From positions 1 to 23,365 of the forward strand of contig JAQBTZ010000001.1 in the NCBI GenBank assembly GCA_027624675.1: a DNA stretch of 23,365 nt. Reading direction: 5' to 3'. The DNA is from a bacterium (GTDB lineage: Bacteria > Patescibacteriota > WWE3 > 2-01-FULL-39-13 > JAQBTZ01). The stretch's first letter is position 1. Every line of letters starts with the position of its first letter. Under the pieces are notes generated by a model, which saw only the letters and a program-made list of their open reading frames with translations, did no database searches and was not told the DNA's origin. The position numbers and the translations under genes are program-made. This document shows, piece after piece, positions 7,915 through 15,425 of the stretch.

Positions 7915-9087
7915 ATGAGTTATAAAAAAATTATTCTTATTCTTACAATTGTTGGTGTTGTTATTCTAGGTGGTTATGTTTTTTATAAAACAGTCTGGAT
8001 AAATAACATTGCTGGCGAGGCTGCACTTGCAGTTAACTCTGTTCAAGGAAACACCAATGTTTTTGTTAACGACAAACTTTTAGGTACAACACCTTTTTAT
8101 TCAAATGCTATAAAATCTGGAAACGTTGAGGTTAGTATTAGAAATGATGATAGAACATTTGATATAAATTTAAACCTTGAGCCAAATACAGAAACGATTT
8201 TAAACAGAGAGCTTGGACCGAACAGAGATTTTGGCGCAGGAGATACTGTGTGGGTGGAAAGGTCTAAAGATACCCCCTCAATGTCTGTTATTTCTGACCC
8301 AGTTGGAGCTTTAGTTAAACTTGATGGTGAGGTAAAAGGTGAAACCCCAATCACTATTAATAATATTAAGGTTGGTGAGCATGATTTAGAAATTTCTAAG
8401 GATGGTTTTGAAACAAGAACACTGCGTCCTGATATAAAAGAGGGAATAAAGCTTAATGTAGATTCAAAATTATTTACTAAACCTGTAGGTCGACCACTTG
8501 CTCAGTTAAAGATAAGCACACCAACTGTTACGATATATCCACTTCATTTAGAAGAGGTTGTTGCAAAATCTTCGATTAAGATGCACATACAAGCTGTTCA
8601 ATATTGGTTAACAACAAGAAAAGACTACCTTCCTAAAGAATTTCCATCTGGACTTAACATAGATTATTATGTAACCGAAGATGGCAGTGTTTATAACGAT
8701 ACTGGCGAAAATATTGTTCCAAAAACTAATGATAATAAAGCTATTAAGATTGCATATTTTGGAAATAATGAAGATTTATCTGAAAAAGCGTTAGAGATGG
8801 TAAATGTATTAGCAGGAAACATAGATTTAATAACTAATGCGGAAAAAACTGACCCTACTACAACCAAAACTAAGGCTGTGGTTACAGGTGCAAAGATAAA
8901 GGTTATAGAGACTGGTACGGGTTGGTTAAGAGTAAGGGCAGGGGCAGGACTTGGTTTTGATGAAGTTGCAAAACTTGATGTTGGGAAAGAGTATAAATTG
9001 CTTGAAGATAAAGGAGACTGGGTACAGGTACAGGTAGATGACAAAGTAACTGGTTGGGTTAGTTCTACTTATGTAGAAAAAACTTAA
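7915..9087 (+). CDS. Membrane-anchored PEGA-domain and SH3-domain protein
   Basis: A 390-aa protein with an N-terminal signal anchor (about 5-24), so the bulk is outside the membrane. Residues 37-100 form a divergent PEGA-like unit (VNDKLLGTTPFYS). Residues 121-187 are a clearer PEGA domain (SVISDPVGALVKLDGEVKGETPITI...GEHDLEISKDGFETRT). A middle region (about 195-310) is unrecognised. Residues about 327-389 are a bacterial SH3 domain (WLRVRAGAGLGFDEVAKLDVGKEY ending WVSSTYVEK). PEGA and SH3b domains are commonly found on surface proteins and often bind cell-wall polymers or peptides, so a cell-envelope role is likely but not demonstrated. The gene lies among other envelope-type genes. Confidence 0.8.
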   Translation: MSYKKIILILTIVGVVILGGYVFYKTVWINNIAGEAALAVNSVQGNTNVFVNDKLLGTTPFYSNAIKSGNVEVSIRNDDRTFDINLNLEPNTETILNRELGPNRDFGAGDTVWVERSKDTPSMSVISDPVGALVKLDGEVKGETPITINNIKVGEHDLEISKDGFETRTLRPDIKEGIKLNVDSKLFTKPVGRPLAQLKISTPTVTIYPLHLEEVVAKSSIKMHIQAVQYWLTTRKDYLPKEFPSGLNIDYYVTEDGSVYNDTGENIVPKTNDNKAIKIAYFGNNEDLSEKALEMVNVLAGNIDLITNAEKTDPTTTKTKAVVTGAKIKVIETGTGWLRVRAGAGLGFDEVAKLDVGKEYKLLEDKGDWVQVQVDDKVTGWVSSTYVEKT

Positions 9088-9118
9088 TTAGATTATAGAA
9101 CTATTAGGAAAGTAGTGT

Positions 9119-9124
9119 TAATAT
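9119..9124 (+). promoter_or_regulatory. -10 box of a likely leaderless promoter with GTG start
   Basis: TAATAT seven bases before the GTG at 9132, again placing the transcript start at the initiation codon. No -35 consensus is visible. It supports the GTG as the true start, since no Shine-Dalgarno sequence precedes it. Confidence 0.35.
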
Positions 9125-9131
9125 AAATTTA

Positions 9132-9704
9132 GTGAGATACTCAAAATTATTAGTCAAATTAGTCGATAGAGCAATTTTACCAGCAGTGTTTTTGTTTGCT
9201 TCTAAAGTTGTTGGAACTTTCTTTGTTGCCTCTTATTTAGGGGTAGATAGTTTTAATGGACTTGTTGCCTTTAATGGTTTAACTGCATCTGAATATGTTT
9301 TTGTTAATTCTTACTCAACACTTTTTGTTTTTGTTTCTGTATTTTTTGGTATGGCATTTTTATTATTTAAGGCTCATGTTACACATGAAACTCATATCTC
9401 ACCATATATTTCAGTAAGAATGGCATCAATGAAACTTAATAATATGGTTCAGAAAAGTTTTGATCTATTTTCTGAGGCAGGTGTTTTGTTAATGTATAGC
9501 TGGTTATTAACACTTGTTTCAATAGCTCAGGTTGCACTTGGTTCTATGTATATGTGGGTTGCAGTTACTGCATTTGTATTTTCTATAGTTAGTAGCATAT
9601 TGGTAATTATTGATATTGAACGAGAGTTTAGGGATGACGATGAAAACACTCGAGATAAAGAACTAATGTCTACTACGTACTTAGAGTTTAGGGAGTTAGA
9701 TTAA
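9132..9704 (+). CDS. Four-helix membrane protein, unknown function
   Basis: A 190-aa integral membrane protein starting at GTG. Hydrophobic segments lie at about 14-35, 58-80, 114-134 and 139-161, and a charged tail of about 28 residues (IEREFRDDDENTRDKE) follows. A His-containing loop (AHVTHETHISPY) sits after the second helix. No family is recognised. Its TAA stop shares one base with the ATG of the next gene (TAATG), so the two are probably translated together and may form a membrane/extracytoplasmic pair. Confidence 0.7.
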   Translation: MRYSKLLVKLVDRAILPAVFLFASKVVGTFFVASYLGVDSFNGLVAFNGLTASEYVFVNSYSTLFVFVSVFFGMAFLLFKAHVTHETHISPYISVRMASMKLNNMVQKSFDLFSEAGVLLMYSWLLTLVSIAQVALGSMYMWVAVTAFVFSIVSSILVIIDIEREFRDDDENTRDKELMSTTYLEFRELD

Positions 9705-10159
9705 TGAAACATATTTTTACAAACACAGCTTTGGCAATGGTTTTAGCTTTGTTAGCTTATTTACCTTTCTCTGTTTATAAGTTTCAACCTATTCAAGATT
9801 TTACAAATAATGATAAGGTGCTTTCTGCAACCTCAGATGATTTTGGGAGGTATGTTAGTTTTAGTGAAAAGAAAAAGGTTACGGTTTATGAAACTGCTGT
9901 ATTTAAGGTGTTTGAAGATAAAAGGGTTGAGTATACTGATTTTTATACAGTATCTAACACCTCAAACTACTCAAAAGAATATGAGATAGTAGTTGTTAAT
10001 TCTGATTTTAATAGTAGTTTTAATATTGTTTTTACTCTTACTCAGAGTCCTAATATTATCGTTAAACCAAACGAGACAGTTGGGGTAAGTATAAGTTTCG
10101 AACCATCAATAACAGATATAACAACTCTACCTTTTATTATTATTGAGAAGGTAATATAA
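9704..10159 (+). CDS. Small secreted or anchored protein with Ig-like beta domain, unknown function
   Basis: A 151-aa protein with a hydrophobic N-terminus (about 5-24) that is either a signal peptide or an anchor. The remainder is beta-rich. The stretch about 90-150 (TDFYTVSNTSNYSKEYEIVVVN...SPNIIVKPNETVGVSISFEP) has the rhythm of an Ig-like fold of the kind found in bacterial envelope proteins, where a transgressive repeat of short strands and a kpnEtv-type turn occur. That fold assignment is inference. It overlaps the upstream membrane protein gene by one base, which suggests a shared role. No function can be assigned. Confidence 0.65.
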   Translation: MKHIFTNTALAMVLALLAYLPFSVYKFQPIQDFTNNDKVLSATSDDFGRYVSFSEKKKVTVYETAVFKVFEDKRVEYTDFYTVSNTSNYSKEYEIVVVNSDFNSSFNIVFTLTQSPNIIVKPNETVGVSISFEPSITDITTLPFIIIEKVI

Positions 10160-10182
10160 AAACCTTTTGTCTTTAATAATGA

Positions 10183-10188
10183 TAAGAT
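10183..10188 (+). promoter_or_regulatory. Possible -10 box before the UbiA-family gene
   Basis: TAAGAT seven bases before the ATG at 10196, in a very AT-rich stretch where TAATAAT and GATAAT also occur, so the exact box is uncertain. The placement fits the leaderless pattern seen elsewhere in the window. Confidence 0.3.
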
Positions 10189-10195
10189 AATATAA

Positions 10196-11131
10196 ATGAA
10201 AGATTCTACACTTTATCACATAATCAGGTTAATGAGACCAAGGCAATGGTTAAAGAATACTAGCTTATTTGCGGGTATATTTTTTGCAGAACAATTTTTT
10301 AATATTGTTGAATTAACTAAGGTTACAGAAGGGTTTGTTGTTTTTTCAATTGTAGCATCAGGTGTATATATTTTTAATGACATTATTGATCTGCCTCGTG
10401 ATTCTAAACATCCAGTTAAGAAAAATAGACCTATTCCTTCTAAGAAAATATCTGTAGAACTTGCTTCTATACTATCATTACTGTTTATTGTAACAGGAAT
10501 ACTTTTAGCAACGAAAATTAATATTTATTTTACACTTGCAGTTATAGCTTATGTGATTATGCAGCTCTTTTACACATTATTTTTTAAGAACGTTATAATC
10601 GTTGATGCTTTGATAGTTGCCTTTGGTTTTGTGATTAGAGTTTTTGCAGGGGCGCTTGCAATCTCAATTAATATCTCTTCTTGGTTGGTTTTGGCAACAA
10701 TCGGACTTGCTCTACTTTTAGCTTTTGGTAAAAGAAAGTCAGAACTAACTTTAGTAAAAGGACTCTCTAATGGTGATTCAATTGTCACTAGACCAATTTT
10801 AAATAGGTACCCAGAAAGTCTGTTAGATAGCATGATCTCAACCTCTGCTAGTTTTACGATGATTACCTATTCTTTGTTTGCTTTTTTAGTTTCCCCTGTA
10901 GAGTCTTCTAGGTTTTTTAGTTCATTTTTACCTGTTACACTTTCCTCTCCTAAATGGATGATGTTGACTATTCCAATAGTAATTTATGGGGTTGCTAGAT
11001 ACTTATATGTTATTTATGAAAAAAACGAGGGTGAATCACCTGAGAGGGTATTGTTGAGTGATTATCCACTTTTATTTGCAGTTTCGCTCTGGGTTTTTAT
11101 TACATTTTTAATATATTACGTAATTACCTAA
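10196..11131 (+). CDS. UbiA-family prenyltransferase, polyprenyl-phosphate phosphoribosyltransferase type
   Basis: A 311-aa polytopic membrane protein of the UbiA superfamily. Two active-site motifs are visible. The first is NDIIDLPRD then HPVKKNRPIPSKKI (Asn61, Asp62, Asp65, Asp69, His72, Arg78). The second is a GKRKSEL motif (178-184) in the place where many UbiA enzymes have a second DxxxD. The RPRQWLKN start, the HPxKxxRPI motif and the GKRxxEL motif are those of decaprenyl-phosphate 5-phosphoribosyltransferase (Rv3806c type), which moves phosphoribose from PRPP to a polyprenyl phosphate for arabinan synthesis. Whether the product here is an arabinose donor is inference; partner epimerase genes are not in view. 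Its stop codon lies one base from the convergent RNase J stop. Confidence 0.85.
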   Translation: MKDSTLYHIIRLMRPRQWLKNTSLFAGIFFAEQFFNIVELTKVTEGFVVFSIVASGVYIFNDIIDLPRDSKHPVKKNRPIPSKKISVELASILSLLFIVTGILLATKINIYFTLAVIAYVIMQLFYTLFFKNVIIVDALIVAFGFVIRVFAGALAISINISSWLVLATIGLALLLAFGKRKSELTLVKGLSNGDSIVTRPILNRYPESLLDSMISTSASFTMITYSLFAFLVSPVESSRFFSSFLPVTLSSPKWMMLTIPIVIYGVARYLYVIYEKNEGESPERVLLSDYPLLFAVSLWVFITFLIYYVIT

Positions 11132-11132
11132 A

Positions 11133-12797
11133 TTATCCCTCAACAATAATTGCCAATATTACTGGGTTTCTTCCTGTTTCTTTGTAGAAAAACTTACCTA
11201 ATTCTTTATCTACCTCTTGTTTTATAAAGTTCCAATCAGAAAGTTTGTCTTTGTTTAAAAGTATTACTTTCTCAACCTTTTGTGTTGCGTTATGGATAAG
11301 TCCTTTTGACTCTTTCATATATACAAAGCCTCTTGAGTTAATCTCAATTTTTCCAGAAACTTTTTGTGTTTTACTGTTAAATGGTATTGCTATTGCTACA
11401 ATCCCGTCATCTGCTAGCTGTTGTCTGTCTTTTATTACTATTGGATCAAGACTTTTTTGTCTGTTTCCGTCAATAAATACACTACCAATTTTATATACTT
11501 CACCTAGTTTAACATTACCATTTTCAATTAATAACGATTGTCCCTCGCTTAGTTCGAAAAAATTTTCTTTATTATGACCAAGTTTTGAGACTAAATTTGT
11601 GTAAGCTCTCATTGATTTTATTGTTCCACCTATTGGCATAAAGTATTTAGGCTTAGCAATTGCTGCAAGCATAGTAATATCTCCACTTGCACCATGTCCT
11701 GATACGTGTAGATTTTCTTGAACATCTTTGTACCATACCTCGGCACCTAATAATGTAAGTTTATCAATCATGGCATCTATCTGGTTAAATGATCCTGGAA
11801 TAGGGTCAGCTGAGAAAATAACTATGGAGTCGTCTTGGATTTTTATATTTTTATGAGTTGCTGAGGCTATTCTTCCAAGTGCTGATTCTGATTGTCCATA
11901 TGCACCAGTCATAATATATACAAGGTTTTCATCTTTGTATTTACTTATCTCTTTTTCATCAACAAACACACTAACTGGAGAATTAAGATAACCTAATGTT
12001 CTGGCTACCTCTACATTGGTTTTTATTGATCTACCAATAATTACAACTTTTCTGTGGTGTTTAATTGCAGAGTCAATTACTTGTTGAATTCGAGATATAT
12101 TTGATGAAACGGTTGTAACAATGATTTGTTTACCTTCATTTTTTTCCATTGCCATCTGAAATGTTTCTCCTAGTACCCTTTCTGACCTTGTGTAACCGCT
12201 TGTAGAGGATCCTAATGAGTCGGAAAGCAATAAGGTAGGATTTTCATCAGCTAGCTTTGCAAGTTTGCCAACCTCAAATGGTTTGTCCATAACTGGTGAC
12301 CAGTCAAACTTGAAGTCAGAAACATGTACTATTAAGTTATTATTAATTTTGATTCCGTATGCAAGGCTATCTGGTACTGAGTGGTTAACTCTAAATGGTG
12401 TTATATTAAATGATCCGATCTTGAAATTTGGTATGTCAGGATCAATTATCTTTAGCACAGATTTATCAATATTATGTTCTTTAAATTTTTCTCTTAAAAA
12501 CCCAAGTACTAATTTTGTTCCATAAACTGGCACATTTATATGCGCCAATAAATAAGGCACAGCTCCTATATGGTCTTCGTGGCCATGTGTTAATAATATT
12601 CCTATTACTTTTTCACTTCGTTCAATTACATAGCTAAAATCAGGAATTACAATATCAACTCCGTACATGTCAGCATCTGGAAAGCCAATCCCACAATCAA
12701 CTATTAATATCTCATTTTCTGTTTCGTAAACGTACATGTTTTTATTTACGTTTGTTGTTCCACCTATTGGTATCAATTTTACTTGTGCATTTTCCAT
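11133..12797 (-). CDS. rnj: RNase J-like metallo-beta-lactamase/beta-CASP ribonuclease
   Basis: A 554-aa protein of normal RNase J length, last gene of the minus-strand operon. RNase J combines endonuclease and 5'-3' exonuclease activity in mRNA decay and rRNA maturation. The zinc motifs HGHEDH (71-76), His139 (NHSVPDS) and Asp161 (SDFKFD) are present, as are beta-CASP signatures GRSIKTN, PIPGS and HVSGHGASGD (His368). Unusually, the motif that is normally PVHGEYR reads PIGGTIKS, so the His that usually coordinates the second metal is Gly (position 390). The normally conserved ASNIHRIQQ reads SSNISRIQQ. It starts four bases after the stop of the UDG gene, with no Shine-Dalgarno. The family assignment is firm; activity is less certain. 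Confidence 0.92.
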   Translation of the reverse strand: MENAQVKLIPIGGTTNVNKNMYVYETENEILIVDCGIGFPDADMYGVDIVIPDFSYVIERSEKVIGILLTHGHEDHIGAVPYLLAHINVPVYGTKLVLGFLREKFKEHNIDKSVLKIIDPDIPNFKIGSFNITPFRVNHSVPDSLAYGIKINNNLIVHVSDFKFDWSPVMDKPFEVGKLAKLADENPTLLLSDSLGSSTSGYTRSERVLGETFQMAMEKNEGKQIIVTTVSSNISRIQQVIDSAIKHHRKVVIIGRSIKTNVEVARTLGYLNSPVSVFVDEKEISKYKDENLVYIMTGAYGQSESALGRIASATHKNIKIQDDSIVIFSADPIPGSFNQIDAMIDKLTLLGAEVWYKDVQENLHVSGHGASGDITMLAAIAKPKYFMPIGGTIKSMRAYTNLVSKLGHNKENFFELSEGQSLLIENGNVKLGEVYKIGSVFIDGNRQKSLDPIVIKDRQQLADDGIVAIAIPFNSKTQKVSGKIEINSRGFVYMKESKGLIHNATQKVEKVILLNKDKLSDWNFIKQEVDKELGKFFYKETGRNPVILAIIVEG

Positions 12798-12801
12798 ATT
12801 T

Positions 12802-13377
12802 TTAATTATTTTTACTACTAATAGTTTCTATTATAGCTGGGATTTGTAAAAAGTCTTGTACAAAAGCTTTTTTAAATTCACCATTTCTTAGTGCTGCTGC
12901 AGGGTGGTAAATAGGATATATATTTAAATCTGCTTTAGTTAATAACTTTCCGTGTGACTCTGATAATACTGTTTCTGGCAAAAAAAAGTTTAATGCGAAT
13001 TTTCCAAGGGTGACAATTAATTTTGGTTTAATAATATCAAGCTGTCTTTTTAAGTATGTTTCACATGCCTTAATTTCTTGTATCGATGGGTTTCTATTTT
13101 CGGGTGGCCTGTGTTTAATTATATTCCCAATCCAGATATCTTTCCTTGTAATTTTTATTGAATCAAGATTTTTGTTTAATAGTTTACCTGCTAATCCAAC
13201 AAATGGTTTTCCTGTTTTATCCTCTGATGCACCTGGGGCCTCCCCTATAAATACTAACTCTGCATCATAAAACCCCTCCCCTGCTACACTGCAGTTTGAG
13301 GTTTTATATAGAGGGCATTTTGTGCAAATTTTTATCTCAGTTTCAATTTCTTGTAATAATTTAAATTTATCGTTCAT
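12802..13377 (-). CDS. Family-4 uracil-DNA glycosylase (Fe-S type), variant ligand set
   Basis: A 191-aa protein that should remove uracil from DNA to start base-excision repair. Motif A is [20 protein letters not shown] (46-64), and the HPAALR motif with His158 is the second active-site motif. The Fe-S cluster of family 4 normally uses four Cys. Here Cys18 and Cys21 (ICTKCPLY) and Cys104 (ACETYL) are present, but the usual KCRPP cysteine is KHRPP, with His89 instead. An extra Cys29 (SNCSVAGEG) lies close to the first pair. The gene sits in an RNA-decay operon, six bases after the Lon-like gene and four before rnj, so it is co-transcribed although its role is in DNA repair. Confidence 0.93.
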   Translation of the reverse strand: MNDKFKLLQEIETEIKICTKCPLYKTSNCSVAGEGFYDAELVFIGEAPGASEDKTGKPFVGLAGKLLNKNLDSIKITRKDIWIGNIIKHRPPENRNPSIQEIKACETYLKRQLDIIKPKLIVTLGKFALNFFLPETVLSESHGKLLTKADLNIYPIYHPAAALRNGEFKKAFVQDFLQIPAIIETISSKNN

Positions 13378-13383
13378 TGATAA

Positions 13384-14472
13384 CTAGTTTCCAATAAAAT
13401 CGGGTAGGTATTTTTTAACATTAGTCGAATTAATAACTGTTTTTTCTATTTTTCCTTCAACCCTTTCTTTTGCTACTTTTCTGACCATAGTCTCAATATT
13501 GCGTCGAAGCGACCTTATTCCAGTGTCAAAACCTAAAGGCCTAATTAAAAGTGGCCATACTTCGTCTTCAATTTCTACATCATTATTTGTAAGTCCTGAG
13601 CTAGATAATACTTTGTCAAATAAATAATTTTTAGCAATCACCTCTTTTTGCTCATCAGTATATGCTGGCATTCTAATAATTTCTAACCTATCAGATAGTG
13701 CTGTTGAAAAAGTGCCTGTATTGTTTGCGCTACATATAAATAAAACACCTGAAAGATTTATCGGAAAATCTATGTAATGATCTCTAAATGTTGTGTTTTG
13801 TTCTGGGTCAAGTATCTCAAGTAATGCTGCCATTATATCACTCCTAAGTCCTCTTTCTCCCGAGGCTTTATCTACCTCGTCAAGTAATATCAGAGGATTC
13901 ATTACTTTGGTTCGGATTAGTGATTTAATAATTTGTCCTGGTTCTGCATCAGGTAGAGCTTTGCTTTGTCCTCTTATTTCAAGTATTGAACCTGTTGCAC
14001 CAAGAGAAATTCTAATAAATTCACGTCCTAAGCTTTTTGCAATTGATGCTGCCATTGTAGTTTTACCAATTCCTTGTAACCCAACTAAGCATAATATTGG
14101 AGCGTGATATTCTTCGGTTAACAAAGCATCTTCTGGCCTATTCGTGCCATTTTCTTTTCTTAAGGTGATTATTGAAAGGTATTCTAAGATCCTTTCTTTT
14201 ACATCTTCAAGTCCGTAATGGTGTTTATCTAGAATTTCTTTTGCATGTTTTAGATCAAGGTTATCCTCTGTTGATTTACCCCAAGGGATTGATGTAATTG
14301 TCTCAACATATCTTGAGATTGTCTCAAACTCAGAAGAGTAACCACCAAGTTTTGCCATTCGGTTTAGCCTATCAAGCATTTTTTTAGCTCTATCCCTCAG
14401 ATCAACTGGGATTTTGTCGCTCTCTATTTTTCTCTCTAAATCTTTTAGTTCTTCGAATAAAAAATCACTCAT
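13384..14472 (-). CDS. Lon-derived AAA+ ATPase without protease domain
   Basis: A 362-aa protein equal to the central part of Lon (about 800 aa). It has the helical region that precedes the ATPase (GGYSSEFETISRYVETITSIPWGKST, about 43-68), Walker A GLQGIGKT (131-138), Walker B LLDEVD (196-201), LLEILDPEQN...DHYIDFP (218-237), sensor 1 SAN (248-250), the arginine-finger region (DR, 261-262) and sensor 2 GIRSLRR (318-324). It lacks the N-terminal substrate-recognition domain and ends at about the point where the Ser-Lys protease domain would begin. The canonical pore loop RGHRRTYIGAMPG is RGQSKALPDAEPG, so the Tyr that grips substrate is gone. It probably hydrolyses ATP but should not degrade protein by itself. 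Two bases separate it from the upstream zinc-ribbon gene. Confidence 0.9.
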   Translation of the reverse strand: MSDFLFEELKDLERKIESDKIPVDLRDRAKKMLDRLNRMAKLGGYSSEFETISRYVETITSIPWGKSTEDNLDLKHAKEILDKHHYGLEDVKERILEYLSIITLRKENGTNRPEDALLTEEYHAPILCLVGLQGIGKTTMAASIAKSLGREFIRISLGATGSILEIRGQSKALPDAEPGQIIKSLIRTKVMNPLILLDEVDKASGERGLRSDIMAALLEILDPEQNTTFRDHYIDFPINLSGVLFICSANNTGTFSTALSDRLEIIRMPAYTDEQKEVIAKNYLFDKVLSSSGLTNNDVEIEDEVWPLLIRPLGFDTGIRSLRRNIETMVRKVAKERVEGKIEKTVINSTNVKKYLPDFIGN

Positions 14473-14474
14473 AA

Positions 14475-15413
14475 TTAGAAGGTAAAGTCTTTATAATAAA
14501 GTTTATCATCATCAATAATTATTCCAATAGGATACCTTATCGATGGTGATGTTATGCCTGTTGTTTTTTCAAAATACTCCTGTCCTTTTTTGTTTTTAAT
14601 AAAGATAAAGACCTGTCCTGTTTCAGGTAGAACAGACAAGGTATCTATAAAATACCCAGATTTTGAGAGATTTTTAGTGTCGCCCTTATAGCTTTCGACG
14701 TTGCGATCGAGATAATTTTGGCTGTTACTTACAAGTAAGTAGTCATCAATCACTTTTGATTTGTAATCTGTCTCAGATAAAATCTTTTCGATAGAATATG
14801 CAAACTCGCGGTTGGTAAATTTAAGTATGATAATATATTCATTGTCATTTATTGCTACTGAAATATTCCCTTCGGTTTGAGAGATGATTGTATCAACAGT
14901 TAGTTTTGTTGCAAGGTCTGTTAAACTTGGAGTTTTATCTTTAAAATAACTATTTATGTTATATAGCTCTTTTGATTCGTAATAGATATCAAAATTATTC
15001 TCGATAAATTCTGCATTTTTAGTAGTGTTTAGATTTGTAGATTTTAAATCGAGTTTATTTTTAATAATTTGTGTTTGAAACCTGTTTTCTGGGGATACGT
15101 TTATTTCAAATATCTCAAGTTTTTCATGTTTTGTTAGATTTTTTGTTATTGTATATGGTAGATAAAACCCAAGCCCCATAAACAAAACTAAGGCAAATGA
15201 TATTATAACTTTTCTTACGTATTTTTGTTGTTGTCTCGGTTGAAAACTTCCAGCATTGATTAAAGGTTGTGGAAAGAGATCAAAGTCATATTCAATAAAC
15301 TGGGAGTTTGGTTTTTCTTTTTTATTACCACAAAACGAACAATAATAGCCTTTAGAATTACTGGTTTTATTACACTTTGGGCAAGTGTATTTTTCTGGCA
15401 GGTGGTTTTTCAT
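14475..15413 (-). CDS. Zinc-ribbon membrane protein, unknown function
   Basis: A 312-aa protein. Residues 11-28 form a zinc ribbon with two CxxC pairs (Cys11/14 and Cys25/28; YTCPKCNKTSNSKGYYCSFCG). A transmembrane helix at about 67-90 follows, and the remaining about 220 residues would be extracytoplasmic. That domain has alternating strand-like stretches (EIFEINVSPENRF, ISVAINDNEYIIILKF, VFIFIKNKKGQEYF) and no family I recognise; a short AxxLxSxTG-like feature is not present. A zinc ribbon on the cytoplasmic side and a large outer domain is a common architecture in Gram-positive and candidate-phylum bacteria. A reasonable Shine-Dalgarno (AAGG) lies about seven bases before the ATG, unusual in this window. 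It sits between pnp (12 bases) and the Lon-like gene (2 bases). Confidence 0.75.
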   Translation of the reverse strand: MKNHLPEKYTCPKCNKTSNSKGYYCSFCGNKKEKPNSQFIEYDFDLFPQPLINAGSFQPRQQQKYVRKVIISFALVLFMGLGFYLPYTITKNLTKHEKLEIFEINVSPENRFQTQIIKNKLDLKSTNLNTTKNAEFIENNFDIYYESKELYNINSYFKDKTPSLTDLATKLTVDTIISQTEGNISVAINDNEYIIILKFTNREFAYSIEKILSETDYKSKVIDDYLLVSNSQNYLDRNVESYKGDTKNLSKSGYFIDTLSVLPETGQVFIFIKNKKGQEYFEKTTGITSPSIRYPIGIIIDDDKLYYKDFTF

Positions 15414-15425
15414 ATCAAACCTTAT

